64,000 nt of DNA from Gordonia hankookensis (lineage in GTDB: Bacteria > Actinomycetota > Actinomycetes > Mycobacteriales > Mycobacteriaceae): NCBI RefSeq assembly GCF_014673215.1, contig NZ_JACWMS010000002.1, positions 868,001-932,000 of the forward strand, in the 5' to 3' direction. Made by a program: the position numbers and the translations under genes. The notes under the pieces were generated by a model that did not search any database, was not told the DNA's origin, and saw nothing but the letters and a program-made list of their open reading frames with translations. Shown here one piece after another: positions 51,459-62,636 of the stretch. Each line of letters starts with the position of its first letter. Positions within the stretch are counted from its first letter, which is position 1.

Positions 51459-51890
51459 ATGTCGAGCAGCCTGCAACGCATCTCACTCGCTGTCCTGGCC
51501 GGATTTGCCGGTGTCGCGCTCGCCGCATGTGGCGGCGAGCAGGAGGCCACGTCGTCGTCGGAGACCTCGGCGGCAACCATCTCGGAGAACCCGAACGCAT
51601 CCGTGGTGGGCGGACCGAAGCCGGTGTCGCCGACCACTTCGGTCGCCGACGACCACGCCGGCCACACCCAGTGTGGCATCACCAAGGGGCCCGACGGCTC
51701 GCTGCGGATCCTGATTCTGCAGGGCGATGTGTCCTGCGACACCGTGCAGCAGGTGGCCACGCAGTACAGCCCGAAGATCGCGACCGGCCAGCCGCAACAG
51801 GTGTCCGGCTGGCAATGCGGGCCGTCGGAGACCGCGGGAATCCTGGCCTCGTGCAGCAAGGGTGACCAGGAGTTCGGGCTCGCGCCATAG
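51459..51890 (+). CDS. small secreted lipoprotein of unknown function
   Basis: A 143-residue protein with a signal peptide and lipobox: basic start, hydrophobic VLAGFAGVA, then LAACGG, so Cys about residue 24 should be lipid-modified. The Ser/Thr-rich linker (about 28-60) leads to a small C-terminal domain with three or four cysteines (QCGITKG, DVSCDTV, WQCGPSE, ASCSKGD) that could form two disulphides. It diverges from tgt. No function known. Confidence 0.75.
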   Translation: MSSSLQRISLAVLAGFAGVALAACGGEQEATSSSETSAATISENPNASVVGGPKPVSPTTSVADDHAGHTQCGITKGPDGSLRILILQGDVSCDTVQQVATQYSPKIATGQPQQVSGWQCGPSETAGILASCSKGDQEFGLAP

Positions 51891-52005
51891 CCGGCTCCGA
51901 AACGGACATGCGTCCCCGAAATGCGGCCCCGTCACGAGGGCAGAGGACCCTTGGTCGACGGCGACTCACCCCGGGGCGCTTTCCCGGGGCACATTTCCGG
52001 AGCGC

Positions 52006-53325
52006 TCACGCACCCAGCGCGGTCGCCACCCGTTCGAGGGCCGCGACCCGACTGCCCTTCACGAGCACCGCATCACCCGCGGCGAGGTCGGCGAGCTCGG
52101 CGAGCGCGCCGTCGACATTCGCCACATGTCGCGCCACATTTCCGTAGTGCGACTCGTCGACGGCGATCACCTCGATCCCCAGGTCGTAGGCACGTTTGGC
52201 GATGGCAGCGTGCTGGGCCGCCGAATCCGATCCGAGTTCGGCCATCGTGCCGAGCACGGCGACCCGACGACGGGCGTCGAGTGCGGCCAGTGACTGCAGG
52301 GCGGCGGCCATCGAGGTCGGATTGGCGTTGTAGGCATCGTTGATGACGGTGACGCCTGCGGGCGTGGTCACCAGTTCCATCCGCAGTCCCGACAGCGCGG
52401 CGCTGAGCAGACCACTCGGGATCTCGTCGACGGGGACACCGAGCCATCCGGCCGCGGCGGCCGCGGCCAGCGCGTTCGGCACCTGGTGTTCGCCCCGGGC
52501 ATCGAGCCGGACGTCGGCCTCGCCCCACGGCGTGTGCAGGCGGAACGAGGCACGCAACTGATCGTCGAGGGCGACGTCCGACGCGTGCACGTCCGACGAC
52601 GAGCTCAGACCGAAGGTCAGCACACCGGCGTCGGTCCGGCTCGCCATCGCCGCGACACGCTCGTCGTCGGCGTTCAGCACGGCGAGACCGTCCACCGGCA
52701 GCGCCTCCACCAACTCGCCCTTGGCGAGGGCGACGGACTCGATGTCGCCGAACAGCTCCAGATGCACACCCTCGACGCGCGTGATGATGCCGACGGTCGG
52801 ACGGGCGATGCCGCACAGCAGGTCGATGTGCCCGATGCCGCGCGCGCCCATCTCGACCACGACGGCCTCGGTGTCGTCGGGGGCGCCTGCGAGAGTGAGG
52901 GGCAGCCCGAGCTCGTTGTTGAACGATTTCTCGCTGGCAGTCGTCCGGTACGTCGTCGCGAGAACACCCGCGAGCAGATCCTTCGTCGACGTCTTGCCCA
53001 CCGAGCCGGTCACGCCGACGACCCTCTCCGGCAGCCGATCGCGCGCCGCCCCACCGAGGTCGGCGAGCGCCGCGGCCGTGTCGGTGACGGTGATCGCGGG
53101 GAGCGTGATGTCGGGATCGGTGCCCTGGGACGTCAGATATGCCGAGGCACCTCCGTCCGCTGCGGCCGCCACGAACTCGTGGCCGTCGCGCGCCGCGACG
53201 ATCGGTACGAACAACTGCCCGGGGCGCATGCTCCGGGAGTCGATGCCTGCACCGTCGATCTGCACGTCGTCGCCGACGAGCCCTCCGGCGACGGCTGCTG
53301 CGACCTCACTTGCCCTGAAATGCAC
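52006..53325 (-). CDS. murF: UDP-N-acetylmuramoyl-tripeptide:D-alanyl-D-alanine ligase
   Basis: A 439-residue Mur ligase. It has an N-terminal UDP-binding domain (VGDDVQIDGAGIDSRSM), the P-loop GVTGSVGKTSTKD (about residue 105), a central ATPase domain with NNELGLPL and EMGARGIGHI, and the C-terminal domain NDAYNANPTSM. It adds D-Ala-D-Ala to the UDP-MurNAc-tripeptide in peptidoglycan synthesis. It is encoded divergently from ddl, which makes that dipeptide, and away from a dcw cluster in this window. Confidence 0.92.
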   Translation of the reverse strand: MHFRASEVAAAVAGGLVGDDVQIDGAGIDSRSMRPGQLFVPIVAARDGHEFVAAAADGGASAYLTSQGTDPDITLPAITVTDTAAALADLGGAARDRLPERVVGVTGSVGKTSTKDLLAGVLATTYRTTASEKSFNNELGLPLTLAGAPDDTEAVVVEMGARGIGHIDLLCGIARPTVGIITRVEGVHLELFGDIESVALAKGELVEALPVDGLAVLNADDERVAAMASRTDAGVLTFGLSSSSDVHASDVALDDQLRASFRLHTPWGEADVRLDARGEHQVPNALAAAAAAGWLGVPVDEIPSGLLSAALSGLRMELVTTPAGVTVINDAYNANPTSMAAALQSLAALDARRRVAVLGTMAELGSDSAAQHAAIAKRAYDLGIEVIAVDESHYGNVARHVANVDGALAELADLAAGDAVLVKGSRVAALERVATALGA

Positions 53326-53386
53326 ACCGCAACGCTACAAGCACCACGTCCGGTGAGCCGGTTGTGGTGGCCGTATCGTGTCAGCC

Positions 53387-54466
53387 ATGGCTTCACCCCT
53401 GCTGCGTCTGGTCGTCCTGTTCGGTGGCGTCTCCGCAGAACACGACGTCTCATGCGTCACCGCAGCCCATGTGCTCGCAGCCGCCGATCGCGACAAGTAC
53501 GAGCTGGTGCCGATCGGTATCGCGAAGAACGGGACGTGGCTGCGCAACGACAAGGCGATCGCGACGCTCGCCGACGGCGGCGAGCTGCCCGACCGGCTGG
53601 AGACCGCAGGCACCGAGGTGGAACCGTTGGCCGCGATCCGTGGCGACCTCGATGCCTCGACCATCACTGTCGTGCTGCCGCTGCTGCACGGGCCGCACGG
53701 CGAGGACGGCACCATCCAGGGGATGCTCGAGCTCTTCACGGTGCCGTACGTGGGCGCAGGTGTGTTGTCGTCGGCGCTGTGCATGGACAAGGCGATGGCC
53801 AAGATCGTCGCCGAGCAGGCGGGTATCCCACAGTGCCGGTGGATCGAGTTCCGCGACGGCATCGACGACCCGAACACCATCGTCGCCCGGGCGATCGACG
53901 AGCTCGGACTGCCACTGTTCGTCAAACCGGCCAACCTGGGATCGTCGGTGGGCATCACCAAGGCGCACGACGCGTCCGAACTGGACAAGTCCATCGACCT
54001 CGCACTGCGCTACGACGACGTGGTGATCATCGAGGAGAGCGTGACCGCACGCGAGGTGGAGGTGGCCGTCCTCGGGAACACCGCGCCGGAGGCGTCGGTC
54101 CCCGGCGAGATCCTGCCCGGCAGCGAGTTCTACGACTACGAGGACAAGTACGTCACCGGCGCGGCCACCCTCGTCATCCCTGCCGATCTGCCCGCGGAGG
54201 TCACCGGCGAGGTCCGCGAACTCGCGGCCAGGTCGTTCACCGCGCTGCGCTGCGCAGGCATGGCGCGCGTGGACTTCTTCTACGAGGCAGGCGGCCGCGG
54301 CTGGCTGTTGAACGAGGTCAACACGATTCCCGGATTCACCCCGGCATCGATGTACCCCAAGCTGTGGGAGGCGTCGGGTCTGAGCTACCCCGACCTCATC
54401 GATCGTCTGGTCACCTTGGCGCTCGACAACCACCGTCGACGGGCCGGGTTCTCCACGGAGCACTGA
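53387..54466 (+). CDS. ddl: D-alanine-D-alanine ligase
   Basis: A 359-residue ATP-grasp ligase. GGVSAEHDVSCVTA (substrate-binding Glu/Ser) starts the N-domain, LHGPHGEDGTIQGML holds the D-Ala site, and the ATP-grasp core has KPANLGSSVG and EVNTIPGF near the end. It supplies D-Ala-D-Ala to the divergent MurF. The promoter region between the two is only about 60 bases. An upstream GTG at 53378 is possible. Confidence 0.94.
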   Translation: MASPLLRLVVLFGGVSAEHDVSCVTAAHVLAAADRDKYELVPIGIAKNGTWLRNDKAIATLADGGELPDRLETAGTEVEPLAAIRGDLDASTITVVLPLLHGPHGEDGTIQGMLELFTVPYVGAGVLSSALCMDKAMAKIVAEQAGIPQCRWIEFRDGIDDPNTIVARAIDELGLPLFVKPANLGSSVGITKAHDASELDKSIDLALRYDDVVIIEESVTAREVEVAVLGNTAPEASVPGEILPGSEFYDYEDKYVTGAATLVIPADLPAEVTGEVRELAARSFTALRCAGMARVDFFYEAGGRGWLLNEVNTIPGFTPASMYPKLWEASGLSYPDLIDRLVTLALDNHRRRAGFSTEH

Positions 54467-54569
54467 GCGCGCGGTCGGCGACGGGTCTCCACCCGCTCGG
54501 CGGGAAAGTGAACCCGCCCGGCGCGATTCTGCGCACGGTCGGCGGAGATCTGACGGTAATGTGCTCGAC

Positions 54570-54983
54570 GTGACCGACCCCGCCCGCGATACCGTCTCGG
54601 CGCTGCGCGTGTTGGTCTATTCAGATCATTCGGACACCCGCGCGGCGGTCATCCGCGCACTCGGCCGCAGCCCCGACCCCGACCTTCCCGAGCTGAGTTT
54701 CGTCGAGGTCGCCACCGCCCCCATGGTGTTCGCGCAACTCGACGCCGGCGTGATCGACGTGGTCATCCTCGACGGCGAGGCGACACCCGCGGGCGGGATG
54801 GGCCTCGCGAAGCAGATGAAGGACGAGATCGATCCGTGCCCGCCGACGCTCGTGCTGCTCGGCCGGGCCGACGACCGCTGGCTGGCGGACTGGTCACGGG
54901 CCGACGCCACCGCGACGCTGCCGGTGGACCCGATCACCCTGTCGACCACGGTGGTCGAGCTGCTTCGAAACGCCGAACTGTAG
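54570..54983 (+). CDS. degenerate response-regulator receiver (Rv3143-like)
   Basis: A ~137-residue single receiver domain with no output domain. The phospho-acceptor Asp remains (VVILDGEA), but the N-terminal acidic pair is YSDHSD and the conserved Lys-Pro is Leu-Pro (TLPVDP). It may therefore not be phosphorylated normally. It precedes nuoA, as Rv3143 precedes the nuo operon in mycobacteria. A GTG three codons upstream is an alternative start. Confidence 0.78.
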   Translation: MTDPARDTVSALRVLVYSDHSDTRAAVIRALGRSPDPDLPELSFVEVATAPMVFAQLDAGVIDVVILDGEATPAGGMGLAKQMKDEIDPCPPTLVLLGRADDRWLADWSRADATATLPVDPITLSTTVVELLRNAEL

Positions 54984-55066
54984 AAAGCTCGACAACGGCC
55001 CCTCCCCCGCTAGTAGGCTTGTGGCACAGCTCACATCAGGCCGCAAATGTGGGGAGCCGCCACCCT

Positions 55067-55480
55067 ATGAACGCCTACGTCCCGATCATGGTTCTCGGGG
55101 CAATTGCCATGGGGTTTGCGGTGTTCTCGGTCGGCATCGCAATCCTGGTCGGCCCGAAGCGGTACAACCGCGCCAAATTGGAACCGTACGAATGCGGCAT
55201 CGAACCGCTCACCGAATCGCACAGCCTGGCCCCCGGCGGCGCATCGGTGACCACCACGCCACGCATCACCGACCGCGTGGTCCAGCGCATCCCCGTGAAG
55301 TACTACCTCACGGCGATGCTCTTCATCATCTTCGACATCGAGATCGTCTTCCTCTATCCGTGGGCAGTCGCCTTCGACTCCCTCGGATGGTTCGGACTCG
55401 CCGCCATGGCCCTGTTCATCGTCAACGTGTCGGTGGCCTACGCCTACGAGTGGCGACGCGGAGGACTGACCTGGGAATGA
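55067..55480 (+). CDS. nuoA: NADH-quinone oxidoreductase subunit A
   Basis: A 137-residue membrane subunit of complex I with three transmembrane helices. The conserved loop EPYECGIEP and the FDIEIVFLYPWAV helix are present. GGGGAG lies about 11 bases before the ATG. It is the first gene of the nuo operon. Confidence 0.95.
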   Translation: MNAYVPIMVLGAIAMGFAVFSVGIAILVGPKRYNRAKLEPYECGIEPLTESHSLAPGGASVTTTPRITDRVVQRIPVKYYLTAMLFIIFDIEIVFLYPWAVAFDSLGWFGLAAMALFIVNVSVAYAYEWRRGGLTWE

Positions 55481-55549
55481 CCATGGCCGCGGCGTGCGCC
55501 CCGCCGGGTGCATGCCGCGACTGCCGGCACACGCAAGGAGGTTCGCGAC

Positions 55550-56100
<551 letters not shown>

Positions 56101-56104
<4 letters not shown>

Positions 56105-56844
56105 ACACAGAACGGCCCGAGGACCCCGCCCCGGAGACCACCGGGACCGCAGGCGAGATGACCAGAGACGAGCAGACCGGACCAGAGCAGATCGGTGTAC
56201 GTCGCGGCCTGTTCGGGGTCCAGGGCAGCGGCGACACCTCCGGATACGGCGGGCTGGTGCAGGCCGTCACCCTTCCCGGAAGTTCGGTCCGACCCTTCGG
56301 CGGCTACTTCGACGAGATCGCCGACCAGCTCGCCGCCGGTCTGGACGAACTACCCGGAACGGACTACCACCAGGCCATCGACAAAGTGGTGATCTTCCGC
56401 GACGAGATGACACTGCACGTCCACCGTGATCATCTGCGGGCGGTGGCTCTGACGGTCCGCAACCGCGACACGCTCCGCTTCGAATTGTGTTTGGGCGTGA
56501 ACGGGGTTCACTACCCGGACGACCGCGACCGTGAACTCCACGCGGTGTATCCGCTCGCCTCGATCACCCACAATCGCCGCCTGCGGCTCGAGGTGTCGGT
56601 CGCCGACGCCGATCCGCACATACCGAGTCTGACCGACATCTACCCGACCAACGACTGGCACGAACGCGAGACCTACGACTTCTTCGGCATCGTCTTCGAC
56701 GGACACCGGTCCCTGACCCGGATCCAGATGCCCGACGACTGGCGGGGGCACCCGCAGCGAAAGGACTACCCACTCGGCGGGGTTCCCGTGGAGTACAAGG
56801 GAACCCGGATCGCACCGCCCGATCAACGGAGGTCCTACAACTGA
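56101..56844 (+). CDS. nuoC: NADH-quinone oxidoreductase subunit C
   Basis: A 247-residue subunit with a longer, acidic N-terminus (about 1-50). The conserved core ends with [19 protein letters not shown] and RKDYPLGG. It overlaps nuoB (ATGA) and touches nuoD (its TGA overlaps the nuoD ATG). Confidence 0.95.
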
Positions 56845-58199
56845 TGACCACCACCGACCACGGCAACACCGGCGCCCACCGTTCCGCAGATGTGCACCCC
56901 ACCCAGACCTACACCGTCTCCGGCCAGGACTGGGACGAGATCGTCACCGCGGTACGGGAACGGGCCGCGGAGCAACCCGGTGACGAGCGCATCGTGGTCA
57001 ACATGGGCCCGCAGCACCCGTCCACCCACGGCGTGCTGCGGCTCATCCTCGAGATCGAGGGCGAGACCGTCACCGAGGCCCGCTGCGGAATCGGGTACCT
57101 GCACACCGGTATCGAGAAGAACCTGGAGTATCGCAACTGGACGCAGGGCGTCACCTTCGTCACGCGGATGGACTATCTCGCGCCGTTCTTCAACGAGACC
57201 GCGTACTGTCTCGGCGTCGAACGCCTGCTCGGTATCACCGACGATGTCCCGGAGCGCGCAAGCGTGATCCGCGTGATGCTGATGGAACTCAACCGCATCT
57301 CATCGCATCTGGTCGCGTTGGCAACCGGCGGAATGGAACTCGGGGCGGTGACGGCGATGTTCCTCGGATTCCGCGAACGGGAGATGATCCTCGACGTCTT
57401 CGAGCACATCACCGGGTTGCGGATGAACCACGCCTACATCCGGCCGGGCGGCGTGTCGCAAGATCTCCCCGATGACGCGGTCGACAAGGTCTCCGCGCTG
57501 CTCGACGTCCTGCCGTCGAGACTCGGCGAGCTCGAGGACCTGCTCAACGAGAACTACATCTGGAAGGCCCGCACCCAGGGCGTCGGCTACCTCGACCTCA
57601 CCGGATGTATGGCGCTCGGCATCACCGGGCCGGTGCTGCGGTCCACCGGACTGCCACACGACCTGCGCAAATCCCAACCCTACTGCGGCTACGAACATTA
57701 CGAGTTCGATGTCATCACCGACACGACCTGCGACTCCTACGGTCGCTACCTGATCCGGGTCAAGGAGATGCAGGAGTCGGTGAAGATCGTCCGGCAATGC
57801 ATCGACCGCCTGCGGCCCGGTCCGGTGATGGTGTCCGACCGGAAGCTCGCCTGGCCCGCCGACCTCGCCCTCGGACCCGACGGCCTCGGCAACTCGCCGG
57901 AACACATCGCGAAGATCATGGGCACCTCCATGGAAGCCCTCATCCACCACTTCAAGCTGGTGACCGAAGGGATGCGGGTACCCGCCGGACAGTGCTACGT
58001 CGCGGTCGAATCCCCGCGCGGCGAACTGGGTGTCCACATGGTCAGCGACGGCGGCACACGACCGTACCGGGTGCACTACCGGGATCCGTCGTTCACGAAT
58101 CTGCAGGCGGTGGCGGCGATGTGCGAGGGCGGCATGGTCGCCGACGTGATCACCGCCGTCGCCAGCATCGACCCGGTGATGGGAGGGGTTGACCGATGA
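56844..58199 (+). CDS. nuoD: NADH-quinone oxidoreductase subunit D
   Basis: A 451-residue subunit that lines the quinone pocket. [15 protein letters not shown] is the hallmark near residue 52; the [10 protein letters not shown] and late VESPRGELG motifs fit. It extends a basic/acidic ~40-residue N-terminus. Coupled at both ends (ATGA overlaps). Confidence 0.96.
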   Translation: MTTTDHGNTGAHRSADVHPTQTYTVSGQDWDEIVTAVRERAAEQPGDERIVVNMGPQHPSTHGVLRLILEIEGETVTEARCGIGYLHTGIEKNLEYRNWTQGVTFVTRMDYLAPFFNETAYCLGVERLLGITDDVPERASVIRVMLMELNRISSHLVALATGGMELGAVTAMFLGFREREMILDVFEHITGLRMNHAYIRPGGVSQDLPDDAVDKVSALLDVLPSRLGELEDLLNENYIWKARTQGVGYLDLTGCMALGITGPVLRSTGLPHDLRKSQPYCGYEHYEFDVITDTTCDSYGRYLIRVKEMQESVKIVRQCIDRLRPGPVMVSDRKLAWPADLALGPDGLGNSPEHIAKIMGTSMEALIHHFKLVTEGMRVPAGQCYVAVESPRGELGVHMVSDGGTRPYRVHYRDPSFTNLQAVAAMCEGGMVADVITAVASIDPVMGGVDR

Positions 58200-58876
58200 C
58201 CGATCCGGTGTTCGTGGACCTGACGGCGCCACCGGCGGAGGGCGTTCCGGTGGACATACCCGCACCGCACCCGACGATCCGCTTCGACGGCCGCGCCGAC
58301 TACCCCGACGATGTGGCCGAACGACTCTCGGCCGATGCCGCCGGCATCATCGCCCGCTACCCCCGGTCACGTTCGGCCCTGTTACCCCTGCTGCACCTGG
58401 TGCAATCCGAGGACGGCCAGATCACCCCGGCGGGTGTGACCTTCTGCGCAGAGCAACTGTATCTGACCACGGCCGAGGTGTCCGCGGTCGCCACCTTCTA
58501 TTCGATGTACCGCCGCTCGCCGACCGGCGAGTATCTCGTCGGTGTCTGCACCAACACGCTGTGCGCGATCATGGGCGGTGACGAGATCCTCGCCGCGCTG
58601 CGGGACCACCTCGGCATCGACGCGGGCGAGACATCGGCGGACGGGCGCATCACCCTCGAACACGTCGAATGCAACGCCGCATGCGATTTCGCCCCGGTCG
58701 TGATGGTCAACTGGGAATTCTTCGACAACCAGACCCCGACCAGCAGCGTGGAACTCGTCGAGGATCTCCGCGCAGGCGTCCCCCTCACCCCGGCCCGCGG
58801 AACCGGCACCGTGTGCACATTCCGGCAGACCGCCCGGCTGCTCGCCGGCCTTCCCGAGACGGAGGACCGGGTATGA
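58196..58876 (+). CDS. nuoE: NADH-quinone oxidoreductase subunit E
   Basis: A 226-residue peripheral subunit holding the N1a [2Fe-2S] cluster. Cluster Cys are in [11 protein letters not shown] and [10 protein letters not shown]. Its ATG overlaps the nuoD stop and its TGA overlaps the nuoF ATG. Confidence 0.95.
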   Translation: MTDPVFVDLTAPPAEGVPVDIPAPHPTIRFDGRADYPDDVAERLSADAAGIIARYPRSRSALLPLLHLVQSEDGQITPAGVTFCAEQLYLTTAEVSAVATFYSMYRRSPTGEYLVGVCTNTLCAIMGGDEILAALRDHLGIDAGETSADGRITLEHVECNAACDFAPVVMVNWEFFDNQTPTSSVELVEDLRAGVPLTPARGTGTVCTFRQTARLLAGLPETEDRV

Positions 58877-60219
58877 CCGACCCGGCACAGACCCCCGTGC
58901 TCAGCCGATTCTGGTCCGAGCCGGAGTCCTGGACCTTGCGGAACTACGAATCGCACGACGGCTATGCAGCGCTGCGGTCCGCTCTCACGACCCCGCCGGA
59001 CGAGATCATCGCGTTGGTCAAGGCATCCGGGCTCCGCGGCCGCGGCGGCGCAGGCTTCCCGGTGGGGATGAAATGGTCGTTCATCCCGCAACAGGACCCC
59101 GACGCGCCGGCCGATCCGGCGGCACCACCGCACTACCTGGTGGTCAATGCCGACGAGTCCGAACCGGGTACCTGCAAGGACATCCCGTTGATCCTGGCGT
59201 CTCCGCACTCCCTGATCGAAGGCGCGATCATCGCCGCCTACGCCATCCGCGCCGAACACGCCTTCATCTACCTGCGCGGCGAGGTCGCCTCGGTGCTGCG
59301 CCGACTACGCGACGCCGTCGACGAGGCCAGGGCGGCAGGCTATCTGGGTACCGACATCCTGGGGTCCGGTTTCGATCTCGATCTCGTGGTCCACGCCGGT
59401 GCCGGTGCGTACATCTGCGGGGAGGAGACCGCGCTCCTGGACTCCCTGGAGGGCCGCCGTGGGCAGCCACGCCTGCGTCCCCCGTTCCCCGCCGTGGCGG
59501 GGCTGTACGCGAGTCCGACGGTGGTCAACAACGTCGAGTCCATCGCGAGTGTGCCGCCGATCATCCGCAACGGTGTCGACTGGTTCCGGACGATGGGCAC
59601 CGAGAAGTCGCCCGGCTTCACGCTGTACTCGCTGTCGGGTCACGTCGCGCGACCCGGCCAGTACGAGGCGCCACTGGGGATCACCTTGCGGGAGTTGCTC
59701 GATCGGGCCGGCGGTGTGCGGTCCGGCCATCAGCTGAAGTTCTGGACACCGGGCGGGTCGTCGACGCCCATCCTCACCGCCGAACACCTCGATGTGCCCC
59801 TCGACTACGAGGGGGTCGGCGAGGCCGGCTCGATGCTCGGCACCAAGGCCCTGCAGATCTTCGACGAGACAACCTGCGTGGTGCGCGCCGTCCTGCGGTG
59901 GACCGAGTTCTACGCGCACGAATCCTGCGGTAAATGCACACCCTGCCGGGAGGGCACCTACTGGTTGGTGCAGTTGTTGCGGCGACTCGAGGCGGGCGAC
60001 GGACGACCCGAGGACCTCGACACCCTCACCGACATCACCAACACCATCGTCGGAAAGTCCTTCTGCGCGTTGGGTGACGGTGCCGGCAGTCCGATCGTCT
60101 CCTCGCTCAAGTACTTCCGGGACGAATACCTGGCACATTTCGAGGGCGGCTGCCCGTTCGATCATCACCGGTCGACGCTGTTCGCCGAATCAGTACCCGC
60201 TGCAGGAGGTGCGCGATGA
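58873..60219 (+). CDS. nuoF: NADH-quinone oxidoreductase subunit F
   Basis: A 448-residue subunit binding NADH, FMN and the N3 [4Fe-4S] cluster. [13 protein letters not shown] is the NADH/FMN site, [12 protein letters not shown] and [16 protein letters not shown] follow, and the cluster ligands are [12 protein letters not shown] plus a later Cys. The start is the ATG overlapping the nuoE stop (ATGA). Confidence 0.96.
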   Translation: MTDPAQTPVLSRFWSEPESWTLRNYESHDGYAALRSALTTPPDEIIALVKASGLRGRGGAGFPVGMKWSFIPQQDPDAPADPAAPPHYLVVNADESEPGTCKDIPLILASPHSLIEGAIIAAYAIRAEHAFIYLRGEVASVLRRLRDAVDEARAAGYLGTDILGSGFDLDLVVHAGAGAYICGEETALLDSLEGRRGQPRLRPPFPAVAGLYASPTVVNNVESIASVPPIIRNGVDWFRTMGTEKSPGFTLYSLSGHVARPGQYEAPLGITLRELLDRAGGVRSGHQLKFWTPGGSSTPILTAEHLDVPLDYEGVGEAGSMLGTKALQIFDETTCVVRAVLRWTEFYAHESCGKCTPCREGTYWLVQLLRRLEAGDGRPEDLDTLTDITNTIVGKSFCALGDGAGSPIVSSLKYFRDEYLAHFEGGCPFDHHRSTLFAESVPAAGGAR

Positions 60220-62636
60220 CCGCCGTCGACGACTCCACCGCCACCGGGCAGAAGAAGCCCGACCTCGTGTCGGTCACCATCGACGGAATCGAGATCTCGG
60301 TGCCGCCGGGCACTCTGGTGATCCGGGCGGCCGAGATGATCGGGACACAGATTCCGCGGTTCTGCGACCATCCACTGCTCGATCCGGTCGGCGCCTGCCG
60401 TCAGTGTCTGGTCGAGGTCGAGGGACAACGCAAACCGCTGGCCTCGTGCACCACGGTGGTGACCGACGGGATGGTGGTGCACACCCAACGCAGCTCCGAG
60501 GTGGCCGAGAAGGCCCAGCGTGGCGTGATGGAACTCCTGCTGATCAATCATCCCCTCGATTGCCCGGTGTGCGACAAGGGCGGTGAATGTCCGCTGCAGA
60601 ACCAGGCGATGTCGTCGGGGCGCGGGGACTCACGCTTCACGGGCGCCAAACGCACCTTCACCAAACCGGTTCCGTTGTCGTCGGAGGTGCTGCTGGACCG
60701 GGAGCGGTGTGTATTGTGCGCCCGCTGCACCCGCTTCTCCGATCAGGTCGCAGGCGACCCACTCATCGGCTTCGGTGATCGCGGTGCGCTGCAACAGGTC
60801 ACCATCTACCAGGACGACCCGTTCGAGTCGTACTTCTCCGGCAACACGGTGCAGATCTGCCCGGTCGGCGCGCTGACCAGCACCGCGTACCGCTTCCGCG
60901 CCCGTCCGTTCGATCTGGTGTCGTCGCCCAGCGTCTGCGAGCACTGTGCGAGCGGATGCGCGCAACGTACCGATCACCGGCGCGGAAAGGTGTTGCGGCG
61001 CCTGGCCGGTGACGATCCCGACGTCAACCAGGAATGGAACTGCGACAAGGGGCGGTGGGCGTTCGCGTACGCCTCCGCCGACGACCGGCTGACCGGACCC
61101 ATGATCCGCAGGCCCGACGGCACCCTCGTGGAGGTGTCGTGGGCTCATGCCCTGCGGCATGCCGCCGAGGGACTCACCGCCGCACGTGGACGGACCGCGG
61201 TGCTGACCGGCGGCCGGCTGACCGCCGAGGACGCCTACGCGTATTCGCGTTTCGCCCGGACGGTTCTCGACACCAACGACATCGACTTCCGGGCGCGTGC
61301 CCACAGCGCCGAGGAGGCCGACTTCCTCGCCACGCACATCGCCGCTCGGCCCGACGACGTGACCTACCGTGAACTCGGCGTCGCCCCGGCGGTCTTGCTC
61401 GTCGCCTTCGAACCGGAAGAGGAGTCGCCGATCGTCTTCCTCCGGATGCGGCGGGCGATGCGCACCGCCGGCCAGCAGGTCACGGCTGTCGCCGCCTTCC
61501 GCAGCGCCGGGGTGGCGAAGTTGAATGGCACGCTCGTGCCGACGGCGCCCGGAGGCGAACCGGCCGTGCTCGATTCGGATGCCGCCGCCGACGCGGTCGC
61601 CGCCGAGGGTTCGGTCATCGTGGTCGGCGAACGGTTGGCCGCCGTCCCCGGCGGTCTCAGTGCCGCCGTCCGGCTCGCCAGACGCACCGGTGCACGCCTC
61701 GCCTGGATTCCGCGCCGGGCAGGCGAACGTGGCGCCGTCGAGGTGGGCGCGGCGCCGAACCTCCTGCCGGGCGGTCGGCCGGTGGCGGATCTGTCGGCAC
61801 GCACCGAGATCGCGATGGCCTGGCAGATCGCCGATCTACCCAGCACCCCGGGGCGGGACACCGCGGCGATCCTGGACGCGACACTGCGTCAGGAGATCTC
61901 CGCACTCGTGGTCGGCGGAGTGGAACCCGACGATCTCCCCGATCCGGCGTCGGCCACCGCCGCGCTGGCCGACGCCGACTTCGTGGTGAGTCTGGAGATG
62001 CGTCGCAGCGCGGTCACCGAACACGCCGATGTGGTGTTCCCGGTCGCCGCGGCAGCAGAGAAACCGGGCATGTTCGTCGACTGGGAAGGGCGCGCCCGCC
62101 CGTTCGCGACGGCACTGCCCGAGGTCGGGACGCTCTCGGACCACCGGGTTCTCGACGCACTCGCCAAACAGATGGGGGTAGCGCTGCATTGCGACGACAC
62201 CACCGCCATTCGTGGTGACCTCGAACGGATCGGCGCGTGGCGCGGTGCGCGGCCCGCGATGCCCGAGGTGGAGCCGAGGTCCAACCGCCCCGGCAATGGC
62301 ACGGAGACCCGGCGCGCGGTGCTCGCGACCTGGCGGATGCTGCTCGACGCCGGCCGGATGCAGGACGGTGAACCACATCTCGCAGGCACGGCGCGTGCGC
62401 CCGTCGCCCGCATGTCCCCGACCACTGCTGCGGGTATCGGGGCCGACGCGGGTACCGACGTCGAGGTCGGCACCGATCGCGGCGCGATCGTCCTGCCCCT
62501 CGAGATCGTTCCCATGGCCGACGGCGTCGTCTGGGTGCCGCAGAACGCGCCCGGCGCGGGCGTGTACACCCATCTGCGGGCCCGGGCCGGCGACGTCGTG
62601 GCCATCGCACCGGCGGCAACTCGGGAGGTGCGATGA
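60216..62636 (+). CDS. nuoG: NADH-quinone oxidoreductase subunit G
   Basis: An 806-residue iron-sulphur subunit. The N-terminal [2Fe-2S] ligands ([16 protein letters not shown] and LASC), the HxxxCxxC-type cluster ([17 protein letters not shown]) and the ferredoxin-like [10 protein letters not shown] ... CPVGAL cluster are all visible in the first 225 residues. The rest is molybdopterin oxidoreductase-like without catalytic cofactor evidence, as normal for complex I. Overlaps nuoF and nuoH by four bases each. Confidence 0.96.
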   Translation: MTAVDDSTATGQKKPDLVSVTIDGIEISVPPGTLVIRAAEMIGTQIPRFCDHPLLDPVGACRQCLVEVEGQRKPLASCTTVVTDGMVVHTQRSSEVAEKAQRGVMELLLINHPLDCPVCDKGGECPLQNQAMSSGRGDSRFTGAKRTFTKPVPLSSEVLLDRERCVLCARCTRFSDQVAGDPLIGFGDRGALQQVTIYQDDPFESYFSGNTVQICPVGALTSTAYRFRARPFDLVSSPSVCEHCASGCAQRTDHRRGKVLRRLAGDDPDVNQEWNCDKGRWAFAYASADDRLTGPMIRRPDGTLVEVSWAHALRHAAEGLTAARGRTAVLTGGRLTAEDAYAYSRFARTVLDTNDIDFRARAHSAEEADFLATHIAARPDDVTYRELGVAPAVLLVAFEPEEESPIVFLRMRRAMRTAGQQVTAVAAFRSAGVAKLNGTLVPTAPGGEPAVLDSDAAADAVAAEGSVIVVGERLAAVPGGLSAAVRLARRTGARLAWIPRRAGERGAVEVGAAPNLLPGGRPVADLSARTEIAMAWQIADLPSTPGRDTAAILDATLRQEISALVVGGVEPDDLPDPASATAALADADFVVSLEMRRSAVTEHADVVFPVAAAAEKPGMFVDWEGRARPFATALPEVGTLSDHRVLDALAKQMGVALHCDDTTAIRGDLERIGAWRGARPAMPEVEPRSNRPGNGTETRRAVLATWRMLLDAGRMQDGEPHLAGTARAPVARMSPTTAAGIGADAGTDVEVGTDRGAIVLPLEIVPMADGVVWVPQNAPGAGVYTHLRARAGDVVAIAPAATREVR

